A model generated the notes under the pieces. That model worked only from the letters and a program-made list of their open reading frames with translations. It had not been told where the DNA came from and ran no database searches. 17,177 nucleotides of DNA from Trachelipus rathkii. Lineage: Eukaryota; Arthropoda; Malacostraca; Isopoda; Trachelipodidae. The translations under genes and the position numbers were made by a program. Location of the stretch: assembly GCA_015478945.1 (NCBI GenBank), contig JABUQX010088233.1, forward strand, positions 12,501-29,677, in the 5' to 3' direction. Positions 1 through 9,135 of this stretch are shown here, piece by piece; positions within the stretch are counted from its first letter, which is position 1, and every line of letters starts with the position of its first letter.

Positions 1-802
1 CACGTTTTCCGCGCAGTATAATTTGCGCACGTAGATTGTTGTCTATATAAAATTCAATCAAGAACAAGCAGACGTACATTCTCTAAAAACAAGCTGTGAA
101 GTGAACTACAGATTAGAATTAGAAAGATTAGAAACAGTATGACCACCATAATGGAAGATTTGAGGGAACGTATGATGTTTGTTAGGTGAAGAGAAGAAAG
201 ATCGTTAAATGCTATCCAATTACTACGAAATTAAAAGAAGCTGCTGCGTTAAAGTGCTGCTCGACATAATACTATTCAAGTCTAGGAGAGTTTTCGCCTT
301 AGTGCATCAATTTACTATCACGCTTCAACTTTCCGAGCCAAGTGAACACTTTAAATCTATATAGAACCTCATTCCCACAGACTTGGCAGTGTTGTTGAAA
401 AGACTGTCAACTGTTTATCCATTGTTTTAAAATCTTGAGACTACAATGTCTGACTTCAAGTATATTATATTCTAGAGAAGATTTTTATCCCCTGAAAGAG
501 CTCTTGATTCTTATAAGTACATTATTGAAAATGAATGGATCAGACTTTTGAAGAACTATTAAAAGTTGCTAAAAATTTTATAACTACTCCAATCATCTAG
601 TGAAGCTGAAAGATGCTTTTCTAGATTAAAAAGAATAAAAAACCTTATTCGGAATTACAAATGGGGCAAGAAAAGACTGAATGCCCTCGTTGCGCTTGCA
701 ACAGAAAGAGATATTGTCCAGAATCCATCTTTTGACAATCTTGTGATTGACTTATTTGCAAGTCAAAAAGCGAGAAGAATGGACTTTAGCTACAAATTAT
801 AA
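1..802 (+). pseudogene. hAT transposase pseudogene, C-terminal part (ZMYM1/TTF-like)
   Basis: hAT transposases cut and paste DNA; their C-terminal dimerisation domain packs against the RNase H-like core. From 602 to the stop at 800-802 a clean 66-codon frame reads EAERCFSRLKRIK, then KKRLNALVALATERDIV, and ends SQKARRMDF. This fits the hAT C-terminal pattern of SAERSFS..K.IK, R....LA.LSIE and KKAR. The 16 codons just upstream (550-597, ending TTPII) continue the domain in a different frame and hit TAG at 598-600, so there is a frameshift at about 598-601. Another frame change lies near 546-550. Upstream of about 480 the frame is broken by many stops, and the catalytic D/D/E residues cannot be placed. 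The element is cut by the window edge. The family call is firm; whether the breaks are decay or sequencing error cannot be told from one copy. Confidence 0.82.
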
Positions 803-958
803 AAACCTTACATTTAAATTTATTAAAAGTAAGTAAATTTTCTATTTTACGTATATTTTATTTTAAATCATTTCGCCACAGGTAACTTTTTTATGTAATT
901 GTGCTACCCGTACGAGTAGATTCAATGCATAGCGGCTTACCTTTGTTAAAAAATGCAG
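803..958. other. 3' untranslated tail of the hAT element
   Basis: AT-rich sequence between the transposase stop codon and the first TA array. It contains AATAAA-poor, T-rich stretches and no readable frame. It is assigned to the hAT element only because the element's likely right terminus lies beyond it at 1219. Confidence 0.4.
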
Positions 959-965
959 ATTATAT

Positions 966-1002
<37 letters not shown>

Positions 1003-1022
1003 TAGATATATATATATTATAT

Positions 1023-1076
<54 letters not shown>

Positions 1077-1170
1077 ATATATATAATATTATATTATATA
1101 TAATATATATATTTATATATATACTAATTATATATATATATATATTATAATATAATATTTATACGTATAT
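959..1170. repeat. (TA)n microsatellite array, interrupted
   Basis: About 210 bp of nearly pure alternating T and A with occasional AAT or TTA slips. It sits inside the 3' region of the hAT element, between the transposase stop and the CGCCACTG terminus, so it probably expanded after insertion. The open frame across it (I/Y repeats) is a product of the repeat. Confidence 0.95.
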
Positions 1171-1219
1171 GTTGAAATCGCACCCGCCCATCCATTTCTA
1201 TCATGAGTCGCCGCCACTG
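1171..1219 (+). mobile_element. hAT right terminus (…CGCCACTG)
   Basis: A GC-richer 49-bp patch between TA arrays, ending in CGCCACTG at 1212-1219. Read on the other strand it begins CAGTGGCGGCGACTC, matching the CAGTGGCG start typical of many animal hAT elements. It lies downstream of, and in the correct orientation for, the transposase fragment at 1-802, so it is most simply the right end of the same element. No convincing 8-bp target duplication can be shown, because the left end is outside the window and the right flank is TA repeat. Confidence 0.6.
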
Positions 1220-1221
1220 AT

Positions 1222-1441
1222 ACTGTATATATATATATATTATTATATTATATTATATATATATATAATATTATATATACATATATAATATCATTCATAT
1301 ATATATATATATATAATATTATATATATATATTTATATACATATATTAATATTATATACTATTATATATATAATATATATATATATATATAAATAGATTA
1401 TAATATATTTATTCATATGTATACTATATACTATATAATAT

Positions 1442-1483
<42 letters not shown>

Positions 1484-1485
1484 TA

Positions 1486-1533
<48 letters not shown>

Positions 1534-1582
1534 TATTATTATATATTATATATATTTATATAAAATATATATTAATAGAATA
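1222..1582. repeat. (TA)n array
   Basis: About 360 bp of TA repeat with short interruptions (for example TTCATTCATA near 1290 and AAATAGATTA near 1390). It starts within a few bases of the hAT terminus. Confidence 0.95.
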
Positions 1583-1702
1583 TTTTACTTTTCAAACTAA
1601 ATATATTTCATGGGAAAAGTGAGCTGAGAGAGTTGTCTAGTCATAGGCTATTTAAGTGGTTATACATATACAGTTAGTTCACTACTGTCTTCGACGAAAA
1701 AT
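1583..1702. other. anonymous spacer
   Basis: Mixed sequence of 120 bp between two TA arrays. I see no frame, repeat or terminus in it. Confidence 0.5.
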
Positions 1703-1741
1703 TATGTATATATATATATATATTTTATATATATAATATAT

Positions 1742-1786
<45 letters not shown>

Positions 1787-1812
1787 ATATATAATAATTA
1801 TAGTATATATAA
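1703..1812. repeat. (TA)n array
   Basis: About 110 bp of TA repeat, with one short interruption TTTTATATATATAATATATTAAA near 1722-1745. Confidence 0.93.
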
Positions 1813-1995
1813 TTCGACATTATTATAAATAGTATAATTAAGAATGTTTACATGTTACTTCACTACTTCTGAATCGCGTTGCCCTTCTTGCATTTTGTGA
1901 TTGCAAATTGTATTAATACCTCTTGATGTCAAATTTGTATTTTGAATGTTTGCAGTTCTACACTGAATTATATATTTAATGGACGAGGTCCAAAT
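1813..1995. other. anonymous left flank of the composite element
   Basis: AT-rich mixed sequence of 183 bp with no frame or repeat I recognise. Its last three bases, AAT (1993-1995), equal the first three bases after the right end of the composite element (7432-7434). This is a possible but weak 3-bp target duplication. Confidence 0.4.
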
Positions 1996-2141
1996 GGGCT
2001 TGGGCTGAGCCCATTTCTTTCACCCTCCCTAAAAATGAAAAAAAATCGAAATTTCAGCGATTCTTGGACCTAATAACACAACTATTAGCTTTTTACCTCT
2101 AAAACGTCTTTTTTCGGGTGCTGTTTTTCTGTGTCTGTAGT
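1996..2141 (+). repeat. outer terminal inverted repeat, left
   Basis: This pairs with 7283-7431 on the opposite strand. Shared blocks in order are GGGCT/GGGTC, CCATTTCTTTCACCCTCCC against CCATTTTATTTCCACCTCCC, TTTCAGCGATT against TATCAGCCGATT, CTAAAACGT, GGGTG.TGTTTTTCT.GTGTCTGTAGT. Most differences are short indels and single substitutions. The last 11 bases also form the outer tip of the hairpin at 2131-3206. Confidence 0.8.
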
Positions 2142-3206
2142 CATTCTTCAGAATTTTTCAATTCTTTTTTTTTCAAATCCTAATTTTTGGACATTTTTCG
2201 TATCAACTTCCAGAATTTTTTCCAAAATTGACTTCAAACTTGAACATTGCAAATGGGTCATTACCTACAATAGTCACATTTGTTTTTTTTTTCGATTTTT
2301 TGGTTTGTGCTCAGCGCTTGTCCAATTTCCAAACCCACATTTTTTTAGGATTTTTAAATGAAATCATTGCGATAAATTTCTTTTCTGTTCGTGCGAAGTG
2401 GAATGAAATTTTCAGGGCACTATGTAGTCGTATTAGATTAACAATAATTTCTTTGTATATGCAGTAGCTTGGGATTTGTTCTTGGAACAAAATTTTCAAA
2501 ATAAATATTTTGGGATTTAAATAAAAAATTTCTTCGAGTATACAAAAAAAATTAACTGAGTAAAAAAGATTCATCTTGCCCGACTATAGAAACCCTGAAA
2601 TTTTATGTTGATCGCATGAGTAGAAAAAAAATAAGATATCATAGGCTTAATCATTTTAAAAGAAATTTCAAATTGCTTGTAAACGCATATTGATCTTTTT
2701 CTCTGACACTTGAGTCGGACCAATATCAAATTTTTAGGGCTTCTATAGTCGGGCGAGTGCATCTTTTTTACTTAGGAAAATCTTTCTGTACTCAAATTGA
2801 ATTTTTCAGCATTTCCATTTTTTTCTTTTTTTTTTTTTGCAGAATTGTTTTCCAAAAACAAATCCAAAACTAACTCATTGGTACAAAAAGAAATTATTTT
2901 CAATATAAAAATGTGATCTCTTCTCGACTACATATGCGCTGAAAACTTCATCCACTTCGCACGAACAGAAAATTTATCGCACCATTTTTCATTTTAAATA
3001 AAAAAGTGGGTTTGAACATTGGACAACGCTGAGCACATAAAACGTCAAAAAAACGACAAAAAAAGGTGGACTATTGTTAGGTAATGAACACCATCTATGC
3101 ATATTTCAGTTTGAAGTCATTTCGAAAAAAATTCTGGAAGTTGATCCGAAAAATGTCAAAAACATTGTGTTGAAAAATTGAAATTCTGAAAGAATACTAC
3201 AGTCAC
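2131..3206. repeat. 1.08-kb fold-back hairpin
   Basis: An almost continuous palindrome centred near 2668. The left arm is about 2131-2640, the right arm about 2695-3206, with a loop of about 55 bp. Matching landmarks on opposite strands are GTCTGTAGT (2133-2141) with ACTACAGTCAC (3196-3206), TTGACTTCAAACTTG with TTTGAAGTCAT near 3110, CATTACCTACAATAGTC with GACTATTGTTAGGTAATG, CTGTTCGTGCGAAGTGGA with its reverse complement near 2950-2970, and CCCGACTATAGAA with TTCTATAGTCGGG near 2740. Divergence looks like roughly 15-20% by eye. It sits between the outer terminal repeat and the GGTTCC-rich repeat on the left side only, so it may be a separate MITE or fold-back insertion. Open frames within it are shadows of the palindrome. 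Confidence 0.85.
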
Positions 3207-3297
3207 TGTACCGAACCAGATTTTTGGTTCCGGCCGGAACCGGAACTTTCCGGAAAACAGGTTGGAAAAGTTCGACCGGAGTTCCGGCCGGAACGAC
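3207..3297 (+). repeat. GGTTCCGGCCGGAACC-rich inverted repeat, left
   Basis: A GC-rich patch that starts TGTACCGAACCAG and carries two copies of the perfect palindrome GTTCCGGCCGGAAC with further GGAAC and TTCCGG units. It matches the reverse complement of 7176-7282. The closeness of the motif copies resembles the subterminal repeats that bind transposase in several DNA transposon families (inference). Confidence 0.75.
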
Positions 3298-3793
3298 TTT
3301 TCGACTTCCGCTACACCTTACAAATTTTCTACTTAAACTTGTCTGATTAATAAGTGGAGGCTCTCTAGAAGTATCTAGATCTTCATAGATCCATGTGTAG
3401 CTCTTAGTTCTCGTAACGCCAAAACATTTGCGATAGCGGATCAATAAATTTATTAAGGTAAAATAGAATCTACAACTACCAGCACTTAACAGGGTGTTCA
3501 AAGTACAAAAAAGCCACTCGTAAAATTTCTCTTCATATCCCTGTTAAAAAGCTTTTGTTTTCAATAGCGACGAACTTATTTTAGACTTCTCAAAGGAGCG
3601 TTTAACTCGCACAATAAAAGTTGTTAACGTACACATATACCATAAAATATGCACACTCTATAAATCTTATTTATATCTTTTGAAGTAAGAAAATCATGCA
3701 TATTTGCTTTTAAAATCCCAGAATAGTATGCTGACAAACGTAAGTTTAAAATTTTTGAAGTTGAGTACTTTGTACCCGAAAGTTAATTTCTTT
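3298..3793. other. anonymous segment, no homologous partner in the opposite arm
   Basis: Mixed AT-rich DNA lying where the inverted partner of 6504-7175 would be expected, yet the two do not align beyond scattered words. It carries CAGGGTGTT at 3490-3498 followed by GTACAAAA; a near copy in the same orientation is at 6548. No gene is seen. A 131-codon reverse frame starts here and runs into the hairpin, and it is not believed. Confidence 0.5.
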
Positions 3794-3837
3794 TAATAAT
3801 AATAATAATATATCATAATAATAATTTAATATAAATA

Positions 3838-3872
<35 letters not shown>

Positions 3873-3919
3873 TATAATAATAATAGAATAATAATAATAT
3901 ATAATAATAATAATAATAA
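3794..3919. repeat. (TAA)n microsatellite array, left
   Basis: About 125 bp of TAA/AAT units on the + strand with TATA slips. It lies just outside the left arm of the central inverted repeat. Confidence 0.93.
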
Positions 3920-3956
3920 CTAACAAAATTTAGCATTTTTTTTAATGTATGATTTT

Positions 3957-5050
3957 GAATAATGTATCTCCTGACAAAATATTTCTTATCACGAGGAAAT
4001 TTTCTTTAAATTATATTCTTGAATCAACAATAAAACAATTGATTTAAGTACCAAGCTTTCGTCCGTGTACGCTTTGAACATTTTAAAGGAATAAATTTAT
4101 TTTTAATATTTTAACAATTTTCAGTTCATTTGTGTCTTTTATTTACTTTGTCCAAAAATAAAATTAAATAACAATAAACCTAAAAGTTAGAGATGTTCAC
4201 ATAAATTGATTTTTTGTCATTTAAAGATGTCAGTAATTTGGACATTTCGTCTATTTTATTAATTTCTATCATTGAAGTTTTTTGTTGATCCTTAAGCAAC
4301 GACTCCAATTAGGCGCAAATTCATTTAAAATCATTTTTCCCTTGTTATGATGGAGAGCCCTCTTTTATGCTGTTATCTCGGGATTTCTTGCTAGGTGTTT
4401 CTTTAAATGTCTGAAATATTTTGCTGGGTCTGTGGTTATACTTGATTTGGCGGACATTCTCATGTGAGAAGTATTCGTTGTGATTACCGATTATCCACTT
4501 TTCAGAACCATTGTGAAACGGAATAGAACGTTACTACTCCAGACATCCGAAGCGTTCACGAGTAGAGAAGCAACGAGCTCAGATTCCAATGGCTTATAGT
4601 ACGATCTTAATATAAGCTTCTTTTCGTCTTTTGTTTTAATATGCCCTTTTAAAATTAATTTAATTTGCTCTCTTCCTCTTTTTTCTGATAATTTTCATTT
4701 ATATCAATATATAGCTCTAACGAGCTTATCGTTATCGTTTTCTATTCATGATATTGGTAAATAAATTAGTTAAAGTGTTCTTTATAGTTTCCTTATAATA
4801 TACTGGGGAAAATAATTGTTTAATAATATCGTACCTCCACTTCTATTTAATTTATAAATCAAAAAGGGTCCAATCAGACGATATTCTAAATGCTCAGGTG
4901 AAACTAAAGTCTTTATTGTAGCAATTTTGTTGTTTAAGGAGTGGAAGAGTCGAAATTCAAGTATGTCCCTTTATCTGATTTAACGGAGACACTTCTATCA
5001 ATTTTTCATCCTCTTTATTTTGAAATATTAACATCTCAGAAACAATGTAG
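3957..5050 (+). repeat. central inverted repeat, left arm
   Basis: This pairs with 5216-6275 on the other strand over about 1.1 kb. Landmarks in order are ATTCTTGAATC..AATAAAACAA..GATTTAAGTA, ACCAAGCTTTCGTCCGTGTAC (partner GTATACGGATGAAAGCTTGGT), CCAATGGCTTATAGTAC, TTTTAATATGCCCTTTT, CTTATCGTT, ACTGGGG, GGGTCCAATCAGACGATAT and CATCTCAGAAA. Differences include G/A transitions and many small indels. Stops are dense in all frames and no protein is recognised. Confidence 0.88.
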
Positions 5051-5215
5051 AAACAGAAATTTTAATGAAAACCGCCCATTCAATCCTTTCTTTTACATAT
5101 CGATTACGTAGGACTACACCTTTTTGATATTTAACGATCCAGAACATATTCAAGATTTCAAATCCAAAATAGAAGATCTCAGTAGTTAAAATTATTTTGA
5201 AAGAACAACAAATAA
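5051..5215. other. spacer between the central inverted arms
   Basis: About 165 bp that does not fold onto itself in any way I can see. It separates the two arms of the central inverted repeat and would form the loop of a cruciform or of a hairpin transcript. Confidence 0.6.
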
Positions 5216-6275
5216 CTACATTTCATTTCTTAGATGTTAATATTAAAATAAGAGGATGGAAAAAATTGATAGAAGTTTCTACGTTAATCTACCAGATAAA
5301 GGACATACTTGAATTTCGAATCTTTCACTACTCTAAACTACAAAATTGCTACAATAAAACTTTAGTTCACAGAGCGTTTTAGATATCGTCTGATTGGACC
5401 CTTTATTCATATAGAATTAATAAGAACTAACTCGAATCCTTAATAAACAATACTTCCCCCAGTATCGATCTATAGAGGGAAACTATAAAGAACAATTAAA
5501 TAAATTTATTGACCATACCTCAATGAAAACAAAAAACGATAAGCTCGTAGTAGCTATATTATAAATCTGCAAAATAATCAGCAGAAAAAGAGGAAAGAAG
5601 GCAAATATAATATTTAAAGGGCATATTAACAAAAGGACGGAAGAGAAAGCTTATATGTAGGATGTACTATAAGCATTGAAATGGCTCGTGCTTCTCGACT
5701 TCGTGAAACGCTTTTCGGATGTGCGGAGTAGTAACGTGTTATACCGTTTCCATGTTTGAAAAGTTATGTGATGCTGTAAACTTGCATTACAACAATAACA
5801 TCGACAATGAAGAATGTCTCGATTTATAAAGGCTAACATGGCAAATATTTAAACATTTTTAAGAACAACACCAGGAAAAATCCAGATAACGATAAAAAGA
5901 GGGCTTCCTTCATACAGGAAAAAATGATTTTTATGAATTGCGGCCTAGGGGAATCATTTGCTCTTAAGGAACATAACAATGATAAACATAAATATAACGA
6001 AATGTTAAATTCTTTTTTGAATTCTTTAAATTCTAAAAAGTCAGTGCAAGTTAACTTCTCAAACTTTTAAATTTATTAATCTTTATATTTTTTTTAGTTA
6101 TTGTTTCACATTTTAAAACTTTATAAAAATGGGAAACTAAACAAGTAAATTGTTTCCTGGAAAAGTGTCCGAAGTATACGGATGAAAGCTTGGTACTATA
6201 CTTAAATCATTGTTTTATTTTATTCAAGAACGTTCTGTTGAAAGAAATACTTTTCAGGAGGCTTGAAAAGATTAT
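5216..6275 (-). repeat. central inverted repeat, right arm
   Basis: Reverse-complement partner of 3957-5050. The best-kept blocks are ATATCGTCTGATTGGACCCTTT (5374-5395), AAAGGGCATATTAACAAAAGGACG near 5617, GTACTATAAGCATTGAAATGG near 5665 and AAGCTTGGTAC near 6187. Two short open frames (5197-5382 forward, 5651-5839 reverse) lie in it; neither is kept open in the opposite arm, so neither is called a gene. Confidence 0.88.
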
Positions 6276-6503
6276 AATAATAATCAATAATAATATAATA
6301 ATAATAATAATTAAATATCAATAATAATAATATAATGAATATTATAATTTGAATAATAATAATAATCACTCTAATACTAATAATAACTAATAACTAATAA
6401 TTAATTATAATAATGAATAATATAATAAATAATAATAATAATGTGAGATATATAATAATAATAAATAATAATAATGATAATTAATAATAATTTAATAATA
6501 ACA
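6271..6503. repeat. (TAA)n microsatellite array, right
   Basis: About 230 bp of TAA/AAT units on the + strand with interruptions (CACTC near 6368, GTGAG near 6442). If it were the mirror copy of the left array at 3794-3919 it should read TTA on this strand. It reads TAA, so the two arrays probably expanded separately. Confidence 0.93.
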
Positions 6504-7175
6504 ATACCCTGTACAATTTTATTTATCCCCAGGTCTAGTTTCTAGAGCAGGGTGTTGTACAAAAAAAATCAAGATGATTAAGATCAGCTGTTGTTTTAAG
6601 TAATTTAAAGAAAAAATCATTTGTTTTTTTATTTATTATTTTTAGGCAAATGTTTGTTTCCTAATTAATATTAATCCTGCTATCAACCTATTAATGTATA
6701 GTATATTCTTCATTATATGATAAGTCAAATTAGATGTAGTTTCAGTTATTTTAATAAAAGAATAATAAATAAATACAGATATTATACAGCATATATAAAA
6801 AATTTAAATATAACTTAATTACTAATGAAAAAAGTTTGTTTAACATAAAACGTATATTAATTAGGGTAATAATTAGGATTATTTACCAATTTATAAAAAT
6901 AATAATTAAAACAATTTGTCTAAAAACAATAAAAAAAATTAGAAAAAAAATCTCAAAAAAATCCCCAACCCTAGAGTATTAATAAGCTACCGGTTTGAGT
7001 GTGAAAACTAGGTTTCAATTTAAAAGTTTTCGACGACTATAGGTCGAGTCATTTTATATTGATATTTGTTCATATATATCAATTTTCTAGAATTATTTTT
7101 TATGCAGAATGAAAATTTAGTAAAAGTCAAACATTACTGAAGTATTTCTAGAAAGACATTTGAAAAAGTAGAAAG
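6504..7175. other. AT-rich anonymous segment with a small CAGGGT inverted motif
   Basis: No gene is seen. AATACCCTG at 6503-6511 and CAGGGTGTT at 6548-6556 face each other and both are followed or preceded by GTACAA, like the ends of a very small element or a terminal motif pair. The rest is A/T-rich with several poly-A runs (for example around 6925-6960). It does not align to 3298-3793. Confidence 0.45.
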
Positions 7176-7282
7176 ATCCGGTTAGTTCCGGCGGAACCAC
7201 GTTAGTTCCGGCCGACCGGAACTTCTAAAAATCGAGGTTCGGGCGGAAGTTCCGGCCGGAACCTGGTTCCGGTACATTCCCT
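7176..7282 (-). repeat. GGTTCCGGCCGGAACC-rich inverted repeat, right
   Basis: Inverted partner of 3207-3297. It carries GTTCCGGCCG and GTTCCGGCCGGAAC units and ends CCTGGTTCCGGTACA just before the outer terminal repeat. Here it directly abuts the outer repeat, whereas on the left the 1.08-kb hairpin lies between them. Confidence 0.75.
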
Positions 7283-7431
7283 ACTACAGACACAAGAAAA
7301 ACACCCGCAAACAACGTTTTAGCGGCTAAAAAAAAGCTACAGTTGGTGTTAATTATGTTCAAAATCGGCTGATAATCGAATTTTATGTCCATTTATAGGG
7401 GAGGTGGAAATAAAATGGCGTAGCGCGACCC
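7283..7431 (-). repeat. outer terminal inverted repeat, right
   Basis: Reverse complement of 1996-2141. It starts ACTACAGACAC and ends GCGCGACCC, followed by AAT, the same three bases that precede the left repeat. Confidence 0.8.
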
Positions 7432-8259
7432 AATACTATCTTCCACCTAATCTTTCTCCTGTGACATAATGTAGGAACGTAGGAATTTCTTATCAATTTT
7501 AACTTAGAATATGATGCCGCTCGCTGTTGCCACATTTAACAGCAAGTCAAGAGCCGGCAAAAGCGGTTGTAAACATCTGGTTATACATTGACGCAATGAT
7601 GTCACGTTGTCATGAATAATAAATCGATAAATCTCTTATTCGATTTCTGCTTGAATCTAATTCTTTCTTACAAGAGTCATCGAAAGCTTTGAATTTCAGA
7701 AGGAAAGTTTTCTGTGAGATCTCTATTTCAATATTTAAAATTTTCAGCTTTTTTCCATGCCAATTCTTCATTTGTGATGTGAAAGAAAATCTGAGTCTCG
7801 AGTGTTATAAAGAACTACACAAATGGTCCAATACTTCAAATCTTTTTTAATTTTACAATAATTGTGTACAATGTTCGGTAAAATTAAGCAGTTTGATATA
7901 CCTACAACGATATAAAAACGCTCATCCTGGACTAGCTCATCAAATGACGATTAGTTCTACGAACTCATGTCATGAAAAAATGCCATAGGTACCTTGGTGG
8001 GCAACGCAGAAAGCAGTTGCCATAGCTATTCTTCAAAGTCTAATTTCATTAAATGTGAAAGGCTATTAATTGAAAGCGTTATCAATTGCGAAGTACAGTA
8101 GTTTCTTGATAAAATCAACGTAATGTCTGGAGAAATTTCAAACCAAGGTTAAATGATTCTAGTATTAATGTATGAAAACGACTGGAAAACAACTTCAAAT
8201 TTTCCCATGTTTTTTTTTCATCCATTTGTCATTGCTCTTCATCGAGTTTTGTAGATGCA
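7432..8259. other. anonymous unique DNA, perhaps internal to a hAT remnant
   Basis: Mixed sequence with no open frame of note, no RNA gene and no repeat I recognise. A hAT right terminus closes it at 8346, so part of it may be the degraded inside of that element. No transposase motif can be read on either strand. Confidence 0.4.
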
Positions 8260-8346
8260 GACCAATTTGAATAAACGAACAGCGGCACGGCCCCACAGCC
8301 CGGGCCCTCCGCATTCAGGCCTTGCGTCCCGTAAGTTACGCCACTG
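8260..8346 (+). mobile_element. hAT right terminus (GC-rich, …GTTACGCCACTG)
   Basis: GC-rich patch that ends GTTACGCCACTG at 8335-8346. Read inward on the other strand it begins CAGTGGCGTAACTTACGGGA and continues with GCGGAGGGCCCGGG. This is the typical start of a large group of animal hAT elements, which open CAGTGGCGTA and go on with G-rich then C-rich runs. It has the same orientation as the terminus at 1219, so it is another right end and not its partner. TA repeats begin about 35 bp downstream. Confidence 0.7.
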
Positions 8347-8380
8347 TAAATACTACCTAACCTCAATGACCAGCTTTACA

Positions 8381-8815
8381 ATATACTATATATATATCAT
8401 TATATTATATAATAATATATATTATATTATATAATATTATTATATATATATATATATATATATATACTATATACCTGCTTTATATATATAATATTAAATA
8501 TATAAATACGCACTATTATAAATAATAAATATATATATAATATACTAATATATAATAATAATATATATATATATTATATCTAAAATACCATAATTAATAG
8601 GCCTCATAGTATTTTCAAATTAACTTTTCATACTTTATAAATTTATACTATAAATATACTATAATAATAATTATTATGATATACTATATATAATATATTA
8701 ATATATAATATACATATACTATAACACTATTCTAACTACTCTATATACCTAATTCCATATTTATACATTTAATTCTATTACTATATATATGATATATATA
8801 TATATATATATATAT
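8381..8815. repeat. (TA)n array, broken
   Basis: TA repeats with an unrelated AT-rich piece near 8578-8640 and degenerate parts near 8715-8780. The array lies between two hAT-like termini. Confidence 0.9.
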
Positions 8816-9135
8816 TTTGTAGTGCAGACTTTATCACCGCAAATGCTATTCACATACTGAGAGTTTTCTAGCGGAGAAATTACTGTCTGAGAAGTTAGCG
8901 AAAAAGCACACAGGCATTGACTTCAAGCCAATATGAAAACTAAAACACATTTAAACTATAAAAAATATGTATGTTTATATAATAAGTATAATTAGGCAAT
9001 TACTACTATTCTATCTATCGTATATCTATCGACAGTGATGTTATATTTTTTCAGTTTTTTTCTTATTGTGCAACTAAAGCCACTTAAAAACGTTTCGCTT
9101 CTGGCAAAACATCTAAGGTTCAGTTTTTTATTTCG
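8816..9135. other. anonymous DNA left of a hAT-like terminus
   Basis: About 320 bp of mixed sequence, probably inside the element whose terminus follows at 9136-9182. No protein can be read. CTATC repeats occur near 9009-9030. Confidence 0.4.

Larger units (their letters stand above)
1996..7431. mobile_element. composite fold-back DNA transposon with nested inverted repeats (candidate)
   Basis: The two ends, 1996-2141 and 7283-7431, are inverted copies of each other. Both start GGG(C/T), share a CCATTT/CCACC/CTCCC core, then TCAGC.GATT, then CTAAAACG, and both end GTGTCTGTAGT. Inside lie three further inverted-repeat systems described separately. Overall this resembles a fold-back or long-TIR non-autonomous DNA transposon of 5.4 kb. 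No transposase frame is recognisable. Long terminal repeats starting GGG occur in Mutator-like and some PIF/Harbinger-like elements, but a 9-bp or TWA target duplication is not seen; only AAT is shared. The superfamily is therefore left open. The arms differ by transitions as well as indels, which argues for age rather than a sequencing artefact. Confidence 0.6.

Noticed and set aside
953..1150. 65-codon open frame of I and Y
   Set aside because: It is a translation of the TA microsatellite.
2131..2762. Several overlapping frames of 63-87 codons on both strands
   Set aside because: They lie in the arms of the hairpin, show phenylalanine-rich low-complexity products of T runs, and are not kept open in the opposite arm.
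3106..3501. 131-codon reverse frame, the longest in the window
   Set aside because: It runs across the hairpin arm, the GGTTCC-rich repeat and unrelated flank, so it joins unlike pieces. The length is within chance for a locally GC-rich part.
5197..5382. 61-codon forward frame in the right central arm
   Set aside because: It spans the spacer/arm junction and its mirror in the left arm is interrupted. No family is recognised.
5651..5839. 62-codon reverse frame with several cysteines
   Set aside because: The cysteine spacing does not form a recognisable zinc finger and the mirror arm does not keep the frame.
1996..7431. Palindromes as a fold-back read artefact
   Set aside because: The arms differ by many transitions and the structure has several nested levels with an insertion on one side only, which a single template-complement join would not give. 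It cannot be fully excluded without reads.
1993..7434. AAT on both sides as a target duplication
   Set aside because: Three AT bases match easily by chance in such AT-rich DNA. It is kept only as a weak hint and is not used to assign a superfamily.
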